Shown here: in pieces, positions 16,307-25,717 of the stretch | Layout: every line of letters starts with the position of its first letter | How positions within the stretch are numbered: the stretch's first letter is position 1 | Origin: Tolypothrix sp. FACHB-123 | Lineage (GTDB): Bacteria; Cyanobacteriota; Cyanobacteriia; Cyanobacteriales; Nostocaceae | Direction of reading: 5' to 3' | NCBI RefSeq assembly: GCF_014697075.1 | Contig: NZ_JACJRE010000003.1 | Coordinates: 124,001-188,000, forward strand | DNA: 64,000 nucleotides | Notes under the pieces: generated by a model | Databases searched by the model: none | What the model was told of the DNA's origin: nothing | The model's input: only the letters and a program-made list of their open reading frames with translations | Position numbers and translations under genes: made by a program

Positions 16307-17359
16307 CTATGAATTATCCTCAACCTGAGTGCGCATCAGTCTTTGCACGCTGACTAAAGCCCGATTTAATTCATAGTTGCGTCTATCGGGATTTTGTAAA
16401 TAGGCTTGCTGTTCTTCTTCAATCATTTTGACATCTTGAACTACTAAACCATCAAGTAGTTTTTGGGCTGCACCAAATAAGCTATTTTTAACAAAACGGC
16501 GAAACCAAATTGGTAATTTGTGCAACCGCCAAAAAGCATTTAATGATGTGAAATGTACTAAATAAGCTTTGGTTTGGGTTTCATTTATGGGACAAAGTAA
16601 GCAGTAGATTCTAAAATCTTGTCCCAATTTTGACGCCCAGTGGGGATAAATATAACTTACATCTAAGGGTTCAGGATGTAAGCGACGCAAAGCAGGAAAA
16701 AATAATTGTGAGATAGACCAAATTTTATCTATTTTGTAATAACTTTGGGCTGTATAATGGGCTTCTACGCAATGATTATCTTCATCGATATCTTGTAAAG
16801 CTGCTTCTGCCCAAGCTTGTAAATCCTGATGTAAATGACCGTGATACATATCCATCAGGTTTTCAATTAAATAAGAATAATGAGCGTGACAATTAATAAT
16901 TGAAACGGTGGCAATATAATTAAGATGATCCCACTCTGGTAAACCCAGAGGTTCTATTGTTGGTGTTTTATCTCCCAGAAACAACCAGATAAAACCGTCT
17001 TGTTCTTTGACTGGGTAGGAACGAATTTTACAACTGGGTAGTTTTTGATTCTCTGCTAGGTAGGGAACGGCTGCACATTCACCAGATGAGTCAAACCGCC
17101 ATCCATGATAGGCACATTCTAAGTCACTACCAACAACCTGCCCATGACTGAGTTTAACTTGGCGATGGGGGCAACGGTCTTCTAAAGCGTGGACTGTGCC
17201 CTGATTATCTCGATAAAGTGCGATCGCCTGTTGCCAAAGTACCACACCAATAGGTTTATTTGTGACTTCACTACTGCGAGCAACTACATACCAGTGATTG
17301 GGATTAATACCTAACTGACGAATATCGCGATTTTGCACAGTTTGGGAAATGGAGGACAT
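16307..17359 (-). CDS. Rieske-type aromatic ring-hydroxylating oxygenase (PAO/CAO-like)
   Basis: A 350-residue Rieske non-heme iron oxygenase. The [2Fe-2S] ligands are C63-P-H65 and C82-x2-H85. The mononuclear iron site lies in NLMDMYHGHLH, with Asn167, Asp170, His173 and His177. The C-terminal region (about 300-345) is helical. The order and length match the pheophorbide a oxygenase/chlorophyllide a oxygenase/Tic55 group, in which electrons come from ferredoxin. The substrate could be a tetrapyrrole or another ring compound. The gene stands alone, divergent from the YbjN gene across a 143-bp shared promoter region. Confidence 0.85.
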   Translation of the reverse strand: MSSISQTVQNRDIRQLGINPNHWYVVARSSEVTNKPIGVVLWQQAIALYRDNQGTVHALEDRCPHRQVKLSHGQVVGSDLECAYHGWRFDSSGECAAVPYLAENQKLPSCKIRSYPVKEQDGFIWLFLGDKTPTIEPLGLPEWDHLNYIATVSIINCHAHYSYLIENLMDMYHGHLHQDLQAWAEAALQDIDEDNHCVEAHYTAQSYYKIDKIWSISQLFFPALRRLHPEPLDVSYIYPHWASKLGQDFRIYCLLCPINETQTKAYLVHFTSLNAFWRLHKLPIWFRRFVKNSLFGAAQKLLDGLVVQDVKMIEEEQQAYLQNPDRRNYELNRALVSVQRLMRTQVEDNS

Positions 17360-17502
17360 AGACTCGCTTTTTCTAGGTGTCTCTAGTCAAATTTGATCTG
17401 GCTGAAAACCAGACTATCACTTTAGGAAGCTCTAAATAGCTGATTTTGGCGTTATAAAGTAGGTGGAAATAACACAGTAACCATTTTCAGGAAAAAATCT
17501 GT

Positions 17503-17979
17503 ATGACAAGCTACCCAGAAACCTTAACCAGCTACGAAGTTAACGATTTGATTGTGGAAACGGCGACAATCAACCACATAGAAGTAATTGAAAATGTCAT
17601 CGATAGTTTGGAACAAGATGACAGCGCAATGGTTAGCCGTAACCCAGATGGTAATTATCTCTGGAAGTTTAAATACGGCAGTGTGGAAGTCTTTGTTCAG
17701 CTCAGTGGTACTAGTGATGAAGATACCATAACGGTTTGGTCTGCGGTGCTGAAGTTACCTGTGAAAGATGAACCTAGATTATTACGGCATTTATTAGAGT
17801 TAAACTGTACCAGCACTCTGGAAGCTCGGTTTGGAATTATTGAAAACCAAGTAGTCGTGATTTCTACTCGCACCTTAGCAGAAATCTCTCCTGGCGAAGT
17901 TTCGCGATTAATTACGATTGCCGCCACGCTCGCGGATAATAACGACGAAGCTTTACAATCTGAATTTACTGCGCTTTGA
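17503..17979 (+). CDS. YbjN domain protein
   Basis: A 158-residue soluble protein with the YbjN/T3SS-chaperone-like alpha-beta fold: a middle strand pair (NYLWKFKYGSVEVFVQLSG), PRLLRHLLELNCTSTLEARFGI, and VVISTRTLAEISPGEVSRLITIAATLAD. These match cyanobacterial YbjN proteins. The role is unknown; E. coli YbjN affects motility and stress. It ends 9 bp before the lipoate-ligase gene and is probably co-transcribed with it. Confidence 0.75.
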   Translation: MTSYPETLTSYEVNDLIVETATINHIEVIENVIDSLEQDDSAMVSRNPDGNYLWKFKYGSVEVFVQLSGTSDEDTITVWSAVLKLPVKDEPRLLRHLLELNCTSTLEARFGIIENQVVVISTRTLAEISPGEVSRLITIAATLADNNDEALQSEFTAL

Positions 17980-17988
17980 AGAATTCTG

Positions 17989-18717
17989 ATGTATAGCAAG
18001 CAGGTTTGGCGACTAATTCCTTTGCTCAAAGCTGCTGGTAACGTGCAAATGGCCATTGATTCCTGGTTATTAGCACAGCACCAGTCTGGAAAACATCCCC
18101 CGACGCTACGATTTTACACTTGGTCGCCAGCTGCTATTTCTCTGGGTTATCATCAACGCGAATATCCCCAATTTTGGGATAATCTAATTTGGCAAGGTGG
18201 AAAACTGGATGTGGTACGTCGCCCTACTGGTGGGAGAGCAGTTTTACACCAAGGCGATTTAACTTATGCTGTGGTTATATCGGGATTCAATGGCGATCGC
18301 CTGCAAGCATACCAAAAAATTTGCGAGTTTTTGATTCAAGGTTGGCGATCGCTCGGCGTAGAATTACAATACGGTACGGCTGGACGCGGTTATATTCACA
18401 ACCCTAACTGTTTTGGTACAGCTACAGGCGCAGATTTAATCTTACCTAATGGTGCTAAACTCATTGGTAGCGCTCAACTGCGGCGTGGTGGGGTAATTTT
18501 ACAACATGGTTCTATCCGCTTACATCAGGATGCAGAACTGTTTACCCAAATATTTGGTGCAGAATCTTGGACGCAAGTGCAATTACCTCCAAGTTTAAAT
18601 GTGGAGGTAATTATGACAGCTTTAATGGCTGCTGCTAGTTATTGTTTTGACATCGAATTAATTGTAGAACCCCTAACTCAGTTAGAGTGGGAGGAGATTT
18701 TAGGGGCTAGAGGCTAG
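17989..18717 (+). CDS. lipoate-protein ligase A family protein
   Basis: A 242-residue member of the BPL/LplA/LipB fold family. The signature RRPTGGRAVLH (77-87) is complete, GDLTYAVV follows, and Lys157 in GAKLIGSAQ is the expected lipoyl-AMP-binding Lys; Cys141 is also present, so a LipM-type octanoyl transferase is possible. It would attach lipoate or octanoate to E2 subunits or GcvH. It follows ybjN by 9 bp. The last residues (GARG) and the stop codon are read from a CTAGGGG-type tandem repeat, so the native 3' end seems to have been replaced or extended. Confidence 0.8.
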   Translation: MYSKQVWRLIPLLKAAGNVQMAIDSWLLAQHQSGKHPPTLRFYTWSPAAISLGYHQREYPQFWDNLIWQGGKLDVVRRPTGGRAVLHQGDLTYAVVISGFNGDRLQAYQKICEFLIQGWRSLGVELQYGTAGRGYIHNPNCFGTATGADLILPNGAKLIGSAQLRRGGVILQHGSIRLHQDAELFTQIFGAESWTQVQLPPSLNVEVIMTALMAAASYCFDIELIVEPLTQLEWEEILGARG

Positions 18718-18733
18718 GGACTAGGGGCTAGGG
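18702..18733. repeat. short tandem repeat of the CTAGGGG/CTAGGGA type
   Basis: Degenerate heptamers (GGGGCTAGAGGCTAGGGACT and following) overlap the last codons of the lipoate ligase gene and supply its TAG stop. Confidence 0.8.
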
Positions 18734-18754
18734 AAAGCAAATAAATTATACCCA

Positions 18755-18793
18755 TGCCCAATGCCCAATGCCCTACACCCTATGCCCTATACC
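18755..18793. repeat. short tandem repeat ATGCCCA/CCCTATG
   Basis: About five heptamers (ATGCCCA, then CCCTAC/CCCTATG variants) that overlap the 3' end of the HD-domain gene. Confidence 0.8.
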
Positions 18794-19381
18794 CATTTGC
18801 AAATACCCTGCTGCTACACAATCATCAATTAATTGCAGTACAAACGGCCAAAGTTCTGGTGCGCCTGTTTCTACGGGTGCTACTCGTTTCATAACTTGAT
18901 CCCGTGTAATACCATGAATGCGCCAAGTACCACCTTGGGTTTGCTGATTGTGTAGTAGAGGTTGTATGCGATCTAAAGCTGCGGCAAACTTAGCAGTGGG
19001 TGTGATTCCCGCTTCAAACTCATCCCAAAGTAAACGCAATTCGTTACCTATATCAGTGGGTAAAATTCCAAATAGCCGCGCTGCTGCTTGTAATTCTTTC
19101 TCTGCTTTATTGTAATTAGCTTGCACATCATAGCAGAAGGTATCACCTGCATCAATTTCTACCAAATCATGAATTAATAGCATTTTCATGGCGCGGAAGA
19201 TATCAACTTCTGCGGGAGCATATTCTGCTAATGTCATAGCCATAATTGCTAAATGCCAAGAGTGTTCTGCACTGTTTTCTTGACGCGATCCATCGGTGAG
19301 GAGCGTTTGGCGCAACACTTGCTTCAGGCTATCGATTTCAATAATAAATTCGATTTGTTGTGTCAGTCGGTTAGTTTTCAC
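18773..19381 (-). CDS. HD-domain hydrolase (YfbR/HDDC2-like)
   Basis: A 202-residue HD-superfamily phosphohydrolase. The metal ligands are in SAEHSWH (first His), LLIHDLVEIDAGD (HD pair) and the downstream Asp in AAALDRIQPLLH. This matches the HD_3/5'-deoxynucleotidase YfbR and HDDC2 group, which removes phosphate from dNMPs; other nucleotide substrates are possible. The start is GTG 19381, since the next ATG would cut into the HD motif. The last residues MGIGHRV and the stop come from a heptad repeat. Confidence 0.82.
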   Translation of the reverse strand: MKTNRLTQQIEFIIEIDSLKQVLRQTLLTDGSRQENSAEHSWHLAIMAMTLAEYAPAEVDIFRAMKMLLIHDLVEIDAGDTFCYDVQANYNKAEKELQAAARLFGILPTDIGNELRLLWDEFEAGITPTAKFAAALDRIQPLLHNQQTQGGTWRIHGITRDQVMKRVAPVETGAPELWPFVLQLIDDCVAAGYLQMGIGHRV

Positions 19382-19473
19382 CTATTTTTTGTCAATGCTA
19401 CCTTAATCAGGTTATACCAATTCTCTGTAAGATCAGATATTGCAGCCTGCTAGTTAGAAGCCTGGGACTGAAT

Positions 19474-19494
19474 AAAAAAACCTGCATAAGCAGG
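19474..19494 (-). terminator. terminator of the PIN-domain gene
   Basis: CCTGC (19481-19485) and GCAGG (19490-19494) with loop ATAA; on the minus strand seven T follow (complement of 19474-19480). It lies 54 bp after the PIN stop. Confidence 0.8.
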
Positions 19495-19547
19495 CTAATT
19501 ATATACACTTGCATCAAAAATGAATATTAACAGATTAGCAATTTTTA

Positions 19548-20003
19548 TTACTGAATTAACTTTTCGGTAGATGTATATTTAAGTTCTAAATTGGCTCTTA
19601 CCCATAAATCTGCTGTTGACCAAATGCAAAACTTATTGGGAGCATCGGCAAAATTTTCGCGTTTGTGAGTAACAATTGCATGTAGGTGACGATGACTGAC
19701 ACAAGCTAATTCAACAGCAGATTCAAAATCTTTAAGAGTTGATGCCCTTGCCTGTTGTAAAATTCGATTGTCAATTGGGCAAATTTCGATTTTTTCTTGT
19801 AAACAATTAACTACTAATTTAGCAACTTTCGGATTTTGTAAACAACTAATATAGTTATAGATTTTCTGCCAGCCAACATCTGTAATATATACATGAATTA
19901 AAGGATGAATTATATCTAATAATTTACCAACATCTTCAACACAGTTATGGCGATTCATTAAAGCTTCTAAAATTAAATCTGCATCTACCAAAATTTTTAG
20001 CAC
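19548..20003 (-). CDS. PIN-domain protein (putative ribonuclease), no antitoxin partner
   Basis: A 151-residue PIN fold: Asp7 in KILVDADLI, an acidic pair in KDFESAVELA (Asp92, Glu94, Glu98), and IVTHKRENFAD near the end in place of the common TRNxxDF. The acidic triad suggests a metal-dependent RNase. The start is GTG 20003 with AGGGG upstream. No small antitoxin ORF flanks it, so this is either a solitary PIN protein or a TA toxin that lost its partner. Confidence 0.72.
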   Translation of the reverse strand: MLKILVDADLILEALMNRHNCVEDVGKLLDIIHPLIHVYITDVGWQKIYNYISCLQNPKVAKLVVNCLQEKIEICPIDNRILQQARASTLKDFESAVELACVSHRHLHAIVTHKRENFADAPNKFCIWSTADLWVRANLELKYTSTEKLIQ

Positions 20004-20266
20004 TTTTAACCCCTAATATAAAGTAATAAAATAATGAATGCCATCAGCAAAATGAACGCATTTAGTTAAATACATCTCATTTTATGTGAGCGATTCTGCA
20101 AATGCATTTAAATTGGTATGACGCGAAATTATTTATTTGGTTCCAAAATTAGGAGAATAAATAAATTAGCAATAAATACTTATTGTGATAATTATATGAA
20201 TTTTGAAATAATACTTAGTATGCAAATTTATCGAGATATTACCCATCAGAGAATCAGGATAAAAAT

Positions 20267-21532
20267 TTATTTTTGTGGTTTCAGTAGTAAATAAAATAAT
20301 TGTCCATTACCGACTGTGACACCAGCGCGATCGCCTGCTAATTTACCCGTACCTAAAAAGTAATCAACCCTCCCAGCACCTTTAATTGCACCGCCTGCAT
20401 CTTGATCGAGTACGTAACGACTGACGACTCGATGCTCTAATTTACCTGTATCATCAGGAAAAGGAAAATCAGCTCTAATTAATGCTAAAGCACCGGGAGG
20501 CATTAAAGATTTATCTGTAGCAATTGAACGTTCTGCGGTGATTGGTTGTCCGATTGAACCTTGTGCTGGCGCGCCTTTTGTTTCTTGAAAAAAGACAAAG
20601 CTGGGATCGCGAGGAATATATACATTTAATTCTTGGGGATACTTTTGAAAATAATCGAGAATTATGGGCATAGTCATCCCCTCTAAGGGTAATTTTCCAT
20701 CATTCGCCAATTCTCTACCTATGCTTTTGTAGTTATAGGCGATATTACCTGCGTAACCAATGCTGGTTTTTGTACCATCAGTTAATTGCAGTTTTGCTGA
20801 ACCTTGAATTTGTACCATGTATGGTTCGAGGCGATCGCGAAACCAAAATAATTCTAATCCTCGTAATTTCCCCTTGGAACCTTGTAAACCATCTGCACCT
20901 TCTAATTCTAAGCGCGTCGGGTGGGGTAAACTCCAGGAAGCCAAATCGGGAGGTGCTTTGTAAACCGGATAACGGTATTCTGCTGTGGGTACGCGACTTG
21001 CAGTGTACAGTGGTTCGTAATAGGCTGTGAATAACACAGAACCTTTGCTATCTCTACCAATTGACTGATAATAGACAAATTCTTTAGCGATCGCCTGATG
21101 TAGTTCGGTTGCAGATTTAGTTGTGAGTAACAATTGACGAAAGCGCAGCAAACTTTTGTAAACGCGATAGCGTGTAATTCCTGGTATTTGATACTTTTTA
21201 TAAGCCGCATCTGCTCTAGCAGTTTGCAGATAGCGTAAACTGCGATCGATAGAAGTTAACAGCGCCTTTTTATCCCCGATTTTACCATTTTCCCCTTGAT
21301 ATATCGCCTCATCAACACAAGAGCCATCCTCTAGACAACAAGTAACAGGCGATCGCGCTATTAGTGCTGGTGTTTTTTGTCTAGCATTCTTAGTTAATAA
21401 TCCTGGTAAATGCCACTTTTTAAGTTGACATTCTGGTGCACTTAATTGTCGATATCCCACAAAAGGAATTCTGACTAATAAGATTAAAATTACAACAGGT
21501 AAACTAAGGAAATAAATAAACTTAAATTTCAT
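20267..21532 (-). CDS. mltA: membrane-anchored lytic transglycosylase MltA
   Basis: A 421-residue MltA homologue. A hydrophobic N-terminal stretch (IYFLSLPVVILILLVRIPFVGY) anchors or exports it. The MltA core includes LFTAYYEPLYTASR, RLEPYMVQIQGSAKLQL, IGYAGNIAYNYKSIGREL and PRDPSFVFF. The C-terminal 3D domain ends with DQDAGGAIKGAGRVDYFLGTG, which holds the catalytic Asp. It cleaves peptidoglycan to 1,6-anhydromuropeptides. It lies 110 bp downstream of pcxA on the same strand with a heptad repeat between, so co-transcription is possible. Confidence 0.9.
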   Translation of the reverse strand: MKFKFIYFLSLPVVILILLVRIPFVGYRQLSAPECQLKKWHLPGLLTKNARQKTPALIARSPVTCCLEDGSCVDEAIYQGENGKIGDKKALLTSIDRSLRYLQTARADAAYKKYQIPGITRYRVYKSLLRFRQLLLTTKSATELHQAIAKEFVYYQSIGRDSKGSVLFTAYYEPLYTASRVPTAEYRYPVYKAPPDLASWSLPHPTRLELEGADGLQGSKGKLRGLELFWFRDRLEPYMVQIQGSAKLQLTDGTKTSIGYAGNIAYNYKSIGRELANDGKLPLEGMTMPIILDYFQKYPQELNVYIPRDPSFVFFQETKGAPAQGSIGQPITAERSIATDKSLMPPGALALIRADFPFPDDTGKLEHRVVSRYVLDQDAGGAIKGAGRVDYFLGTGKLAGDRAGVTVGNGQLFYLLLKPQK

Positions 21533-21612
21533 TTAATAGTAATCATTTAACTCTACTCAATGAGTAAGGGACAGAGGATAAACAGGAAGCAGCATATAAA
21601 AATCTTATTATC

Positions 21613-21641
21613 AATGCCCCATGCCCAATGCCCAATGCCCC
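21613..21641. repeat. short tandem repeat ATGCCCA
   Basis: About four heptamers of ATGCCCA/ATGCCCC between mltA and pcxA. Confidence 0.85.
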
Positions 21642-21642
21642 T

Positions 21643-22953
21643 TTACTCATTCATATTATGATATGTTGCCACCGCCGAAGGTGAAATTCGGTTTAAATAG
21701 CGGAAAATCCAGTATTTGAAAATTGTATCTAAAATCACGGGAAAAGTGGCAATAAATAAAAAGATAAAATCTCGATTTGCTGGTAATCCCCAATGGCGCG
21801 ATAAGCCTTCTAAAATTACTTCCCAACCATGCGGAGAGTGAAATCCGACAAATACATCTGTAAACAAAATGATAATAAATGCTTTAGCGCTATCACTCAA
21901 GCCATAGACTATATTATCAAAAAATTCTTTGATAATAGTGATTGAAGGCTTGCTAACTAACAACAGCCAAATAAAAGCACCGACAGAAAATATATCCGAG
22001 AAAACATTTTTAATTGCATTGGCGCTTTCTTCCCGAAATTCCTCTGCAATCTCGTTAGCTTTCTCCTGTATCTGGATTTCTATTTCCTCAGTCGATAGAG
22101 GTGGTGCGTTGCTAATCAGACTTTGAAATTTGATTTTCTCTTCAAATCTTTCTAACTCTACCAATGCTTCTTCTTCCATTTCCGGATTGAGAAAAATTTG
22201 CACTGTTTCCGAATCTCTAAATTTTTCAACTAGCGGCCCCACGATCAATGCTTTTGCTAATTGGTGAGTTAAAAGTGGTACAATAACTAATAATAAAAGA
22301 AACCTAATAGAGATAATGGTTCGGCGTTGAGCTTGGCGAAAATTTTGAACTACATCTTGTTCAGAATTAGGGTCTAATTCAACCTGTAGCCGACTAATAG
22401 TACTTAAAATTGACCTTGGTAATATGCCTGTTGTATTCGCTTTCCCCTGAGGCTTTGGCGCTACGTTATTCGTTAGTTTGGGTGTTACTGGTTGATTAAT
22501 TGTTAAATTAGTTTGGGAATTAGGAGTTTGATCGACTATAGCTAAAGAGTTTGGTTTAAGTTCATTAAAGTTATATTTTGAGATAACCTGGTCGATGAAT
22601 CTCAGTTTTTCTAAAATTAATGAAAGTTCTGGATATACTACACCTGCTTCATGAGCAGCTTTTTGATTAACTTCGTTTAAAAACCAACGACTACTTTTAA
22701 ACTCTGTAAGTCGCATCTTGGCAATTTTTAATTGCTGCTTTAGATCTGCCTGGAAATAATCCATGACATTGCTACTGTACAGTGTTAAATTAGGGTCTAT
22801 TTTATTACCATTAAAATGCTTATCTTCTAATTCTTTAATCTTTAAGGCTGCGTTGTAAGCTTCATCTAGGGAACGTTCTGGGGTGCGTAAGTACCATCGG
22901 TAAAGCCCTAATAAAAACGAGTAAATTTTTTGACCAAAAACAGAGTTTTTCAT
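21643..22953 (-). CDS. pcxA: proton extrusion protein PcxA (CemA family)
   Basis: A 436-residue inner-membrane protein. The long cytoplasmic N-terminal part (about 1-215) contains coiled-coil stretches; four membrane segments follow (IISIRFLLLLVIVPLLTHQLA, SVGAFIWLLLVSK, AFIIILFTDVFVGFHSPHGWE, FIFLFIATFPVILDTIFKYWIF). DVFVGFHSPHGWE and the C-terminal FKYWIFRYLNR are hallmarks of PcxA/CemA. It supports light-driven proton extrusion and CO2 uptake. The frame reaches a TTG at 22962, three codons upstream, but ATG 22953 (MKNSVFG) is the likely start. Confidence 0.92.
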   Translation of the reverse strand: MKNSVFGQKIYSFLLGLYRWYLRTPERSLDEAYNAALKIKELEDKHFNGNKIDPNLTLYSSNVMDYFQADLKQQLKIAKMRLTEFKSSRWFLNEVNQKAAHEAGVVYPELSLILEKLRFIDQVISKYNFNELKPNSLAIVDQTPNSQTNLTINQPVTPKLTNNVAPKPQGKANTTGILPRSILSTISRLQVELDPNSEQDVVQNFRQAQRRTIISIRFLLLLVIVPLLTHQLAKALIVGPLVEKFRDSETVQIFLNPEMEEEALVELERFEEKIKFQSLISNAPPLSTEEIEIQIQEKANEIAEEFREESANAIKNVFSDIFSVGAFIWLLLVSKPSITIIKEFFDNIVYGLSDSAKAFIIILFTDVFVGFHSPHGWEVILEGLSRHWGLPANRDFIFLFIATFPVILDTIFKYWIFRYLNRISPSAVATYHNMNE

Positions 22954-23040
22954 CGTTGGCAATCATCCAGCATGATTTGGTGATTCTTAACCTTAAATTA
23001 ACGCACGAAGTATACTAACAAATCTACAAGGAGAGGGTTT

Positions 23041-25218
23041 GTGGCTTTAGATTCGGTTTGGATTGTTGGTGGTAGCCGTAGTGGTAAGACTGCTCGTTTA
23101 GTTCAGCAGTTATGCAACTGGTTACAAAATCATCATCAGGCTATTGACTCATTTTATACTAACCACAAAAATAAAAAAAAAGGCAACCTTGTACAGAAAA
23201 GCTGGGAAATTAGACAGACAGAACCGGGAGTTTTGCTATTAGCTGCTAATGATGATAACCGCAGAGAATTGGGAGATAGAATTGTTACCGATACATCTGG
23301 TAAATTTCCGGTAAGGGCGAAGACACCTTTAGGATTCTTTCAGGATGAAGTGATTTTATTTTGGCCGTTACTGATTCAGTCGTTACAGCTAAACGCCCAA
23401 TTTCCGGTGAGGTTACGCCCAGAAACCGAACAGGAACTAGCGACTAAATTGTGGCGATCGCATTTAGACGCAGAAATTTTAAAATTGGCGGGAATGAGTG
23501 AGTATCGACTGGTGCGGCGGATTCTGGATTTATTGCAATTAGCAGCATACAGCGGTGAAAAATGCGATCGCATATCCGAAATTTTAGCAAGGGGATTGGC
23601 AGATAACCCAATTAATTTAGAGCCGGAATTTCTCGCATCCTTGCTGCTAGATTGGCGCGATTGGTGCTTAAACCGAGGATTGCTCACCTATGGCATTATT
23701 ACCGAACTGTACAATCACCATCTGTTACCTAATGAACATTATCAACAGCATTTAGCTAAACGTTATCAAGCAGTATTAGCCGATGATGTGGATGATTATC
23801 CCGCGATCGCCCGCAACTTATTTGAGTTCTTGTTAAATCAAGGTGCTGTGGGCGCGTTTAGTTACAATCCTGAAGGTGGAATTCGTTTGGGATTAGGCGC
23901 AGATCCCGAATACTTACAAGGATTAGCTAACCGTTGTCAGGTAGAAAGCTTAATCGGCCCGCCTAGAGAATCCTTAGCCATTAACTTGGCAAGCCAAATG
24001 CTAGAATTAGCCACCCAACCAATGGTAATGTTGAGCTTACCAGAAACAGTACAGTCAATTGAAACTACTTCCCGTGCCGAATTATTGCGACAAACTGCCG
24101 AGATCATGATCAAGGCGATTAAATCGGGGGAAGTAGAACCACAAGAAGTAGCTATCATTGCACCTGGTTTAGATGCGATCGCTCGTTATACCTTAATCGA
24201 AATCCTCAACAAACAAAATATCCCCGTAGAACCCCTCAACGATCAACGCCCCTTAATTAGTTCGCCGGCAATTAGGGCATTACTTACCATGCTGGCTCTA
24301 GTTTATCCTGGTTTAGGACGCTTAGTAGACCGAGATGCTGTAGCCGAGATGCTGGTGGTATTAAGTCGCAGACAAAAACCAGCCGATTCCTCTGAACTCA
24401 GCACAGACATCGATCCGGTACGCGCTGGCTTAATCGCTGATTACTGCTTTGAACCGCACCCAGAACGCCCAAATTTGCTACCAGTCACCACCTTTGAACG
24501 TTGGGATCGCATTGGCTATGCAGCGACTACCGCATATAACGAGATATTACAGTGGATTGAAAAACAGCGATCGCAACAAGAACAGCGATTAATTCCTAGC
24601 CCAATTTCCCTGCTATACCTAGCAATTCAAGACTTTCTTTGTAAAGACAATAACCCGCCTTACGATCAACTAGCAGCCTTGCGGGAATTATTAGAAACCG
24701 CCCAACATTACTGGGAAATTAACACCAGATTGCAACAAAGCCAGAGTAAATTACCTGCACTCAGCCCTGTTGAATCCACCATTGCCGAATTTATCCAACT
24801 GCTGCGCCGGGGTACAATTACCGCCAACCCCTATCCTTTACGCCCCATCGGCCCCGCCAGGAAAGCTGTCACATTAGCTACCATCTTTCAATACCGTTCT
24901 AGCCGGAGATTTCATCGTTGGCATTTTTGGTTAGATGCTAGTTCCCCACTTTGGGCGAAAGGTGGTGCAGCTACATTATATGGCGCACCGTTCTTTTTAC
25001 AAGGAAGATTAGGTGCGCCTTGGACAGCAGAAGATGAAAAATCAGCCGAAGAGCAAAGATTGCAAAGGATTTTAACCGATTTACTTTCCCGCGTATCCGA
25101 GAAAGTCTACTTATGTCATAGCGATTTAGCAGTCAACGGACAAGAACAATTAGGGCCATTGTTACCTTTAATTCATGCTTGCATAACTGTTAATTCGGAA
25201 GCAGCGATTAAAGTTTGA
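23041..25218 (+). CDS. AddB/UvrD-like P-loop protein (recombination helicase-like)
   Basis: A 725-residue P-loop protein. Walker A is GGSRSGKT (10-17); a Walker B-like stretch AVLADDVDDYP lies near 245-255. EVAIIAPGLDAIARYTLIEILNKQNIPVEPLND and SSPAIRALLTMLALVYP resemble the helicase-2 region of AddB/RecC-type and UvrD-like helicases. I see no clear AddB-like C-terminal iron-sulfur nuclease (no terminal Cys cluster). It starts at GTG 23041 with AAGGAGAGG upstream. Cyanobacterial homologues are often called recombinase-family protein. A role in double-strand break processing is inference. Confidence 0.6.
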   Translation: MALDSVWIVGGSRSGKTARLVQQLCNWLQNHHQAIDSFYTNHKNKKKGNLVQKSWEIRQTEPGVLLLAANDDNRRELGDRIVTDTSGKFPVRAKTPLGFFQDEVILFWPLLIQSLQLNAQFPVRLRPETEQELATKLWRSHLDAEILKLAGMSEYRLVRRILDLLQLAAYSGEKCDRISEILARGLADNPINLEPEFLASLLLDWRDWCLNRGLLTYGIITELYNHHLLPNEHYQQHLAKRYQAVLADDVDDYPAIARNLFEFLLNQGAVGAFSYNPEGGIRLGLGADPEYLQGLANRCQVESLIGPPRESLAINLASQMLELATQPMVMLSLPETVQSIETTSRAELLRQTAEIMIKAIKSGEVEPQEVAIIAPGLDAIARYTLIEILNKQNIPVEPLNDQRPLISSPAIRALLTMLALVYPGLGRLVDRDAVAEMLVVLSRRQKPADSSELSTDIDPVRAGLIADYCFEPHPERPNLLPVTTFERWDRIGYAATTAYNEILQWIEKQRSQQEQRLIPSPISLLYLAIQDFLCKDNNPPYDQLAALRELLETAQHYWEINTRLQQSQSKLPALSPVESTIAEFIQLLRRGTITANPYPLRPIGPARKAVTLATIFQYRSSRRFHRWHFWLDASSPLWAKGGAATLYGAPFFLQGRLGAPWTAEDEKSAEEQRLQRILTDLLSRVSEKVYLCHSDLAVNGQEQLGPLLPLIHACITVNSEAAIKV

Positions 25219-25717
25219 ATGGAGATGCGGGGAATAGTCACGTCGCTAGGCGCAGAAAATTTTGAATTCAAATCGAAGTGATGTGACTATTGACAACCTC
25301 ATAAAGCGATCGCTTTTTCTCTCGCTTGGCTAAGAGTTGCATTATTTAAACTCAATTGATAATGAATAGTTAATCCCATTGTTTTCAAAATACCTCCCAG
25401 TGAGGATATTAACAAAGCTTAATTATGTTAAATAAATACCTTAACTATAATCACCAATCTGCTTGAAGACTCGTTTGTAAGATTGATGCAATATTAGTGA
25501 TTATTTTTCATCGGCAATGAGAAGGACATAAGATAATCAGACGGCTGGTATATTCATAAGAAATATACAGATAAATTAAGAAATATAAAAGAAAAATCAG
25601 CCGTTGTCATGATTTCAAATTTTCAACTTTTTTAGTTATTTTTATTTGTATTATCGGCAATCGTCAAGATGTAAGATATTAATAATATAGTCTTGTAATC
25701 AAGACAGGAAAGGGGTT
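25219..25717. other. 499-bp non-coding region
   Basis: AT-rich, no credible gene. AAAGCGATCGCTTT at about 25304-25317, a HIP1-centred palindrome followed by TTTCTCTC, may serve as the terminator of the gene that ends at 25218. The right half presumably carries the promoter of the ATP-grasp gene. Confidence 0.45.
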
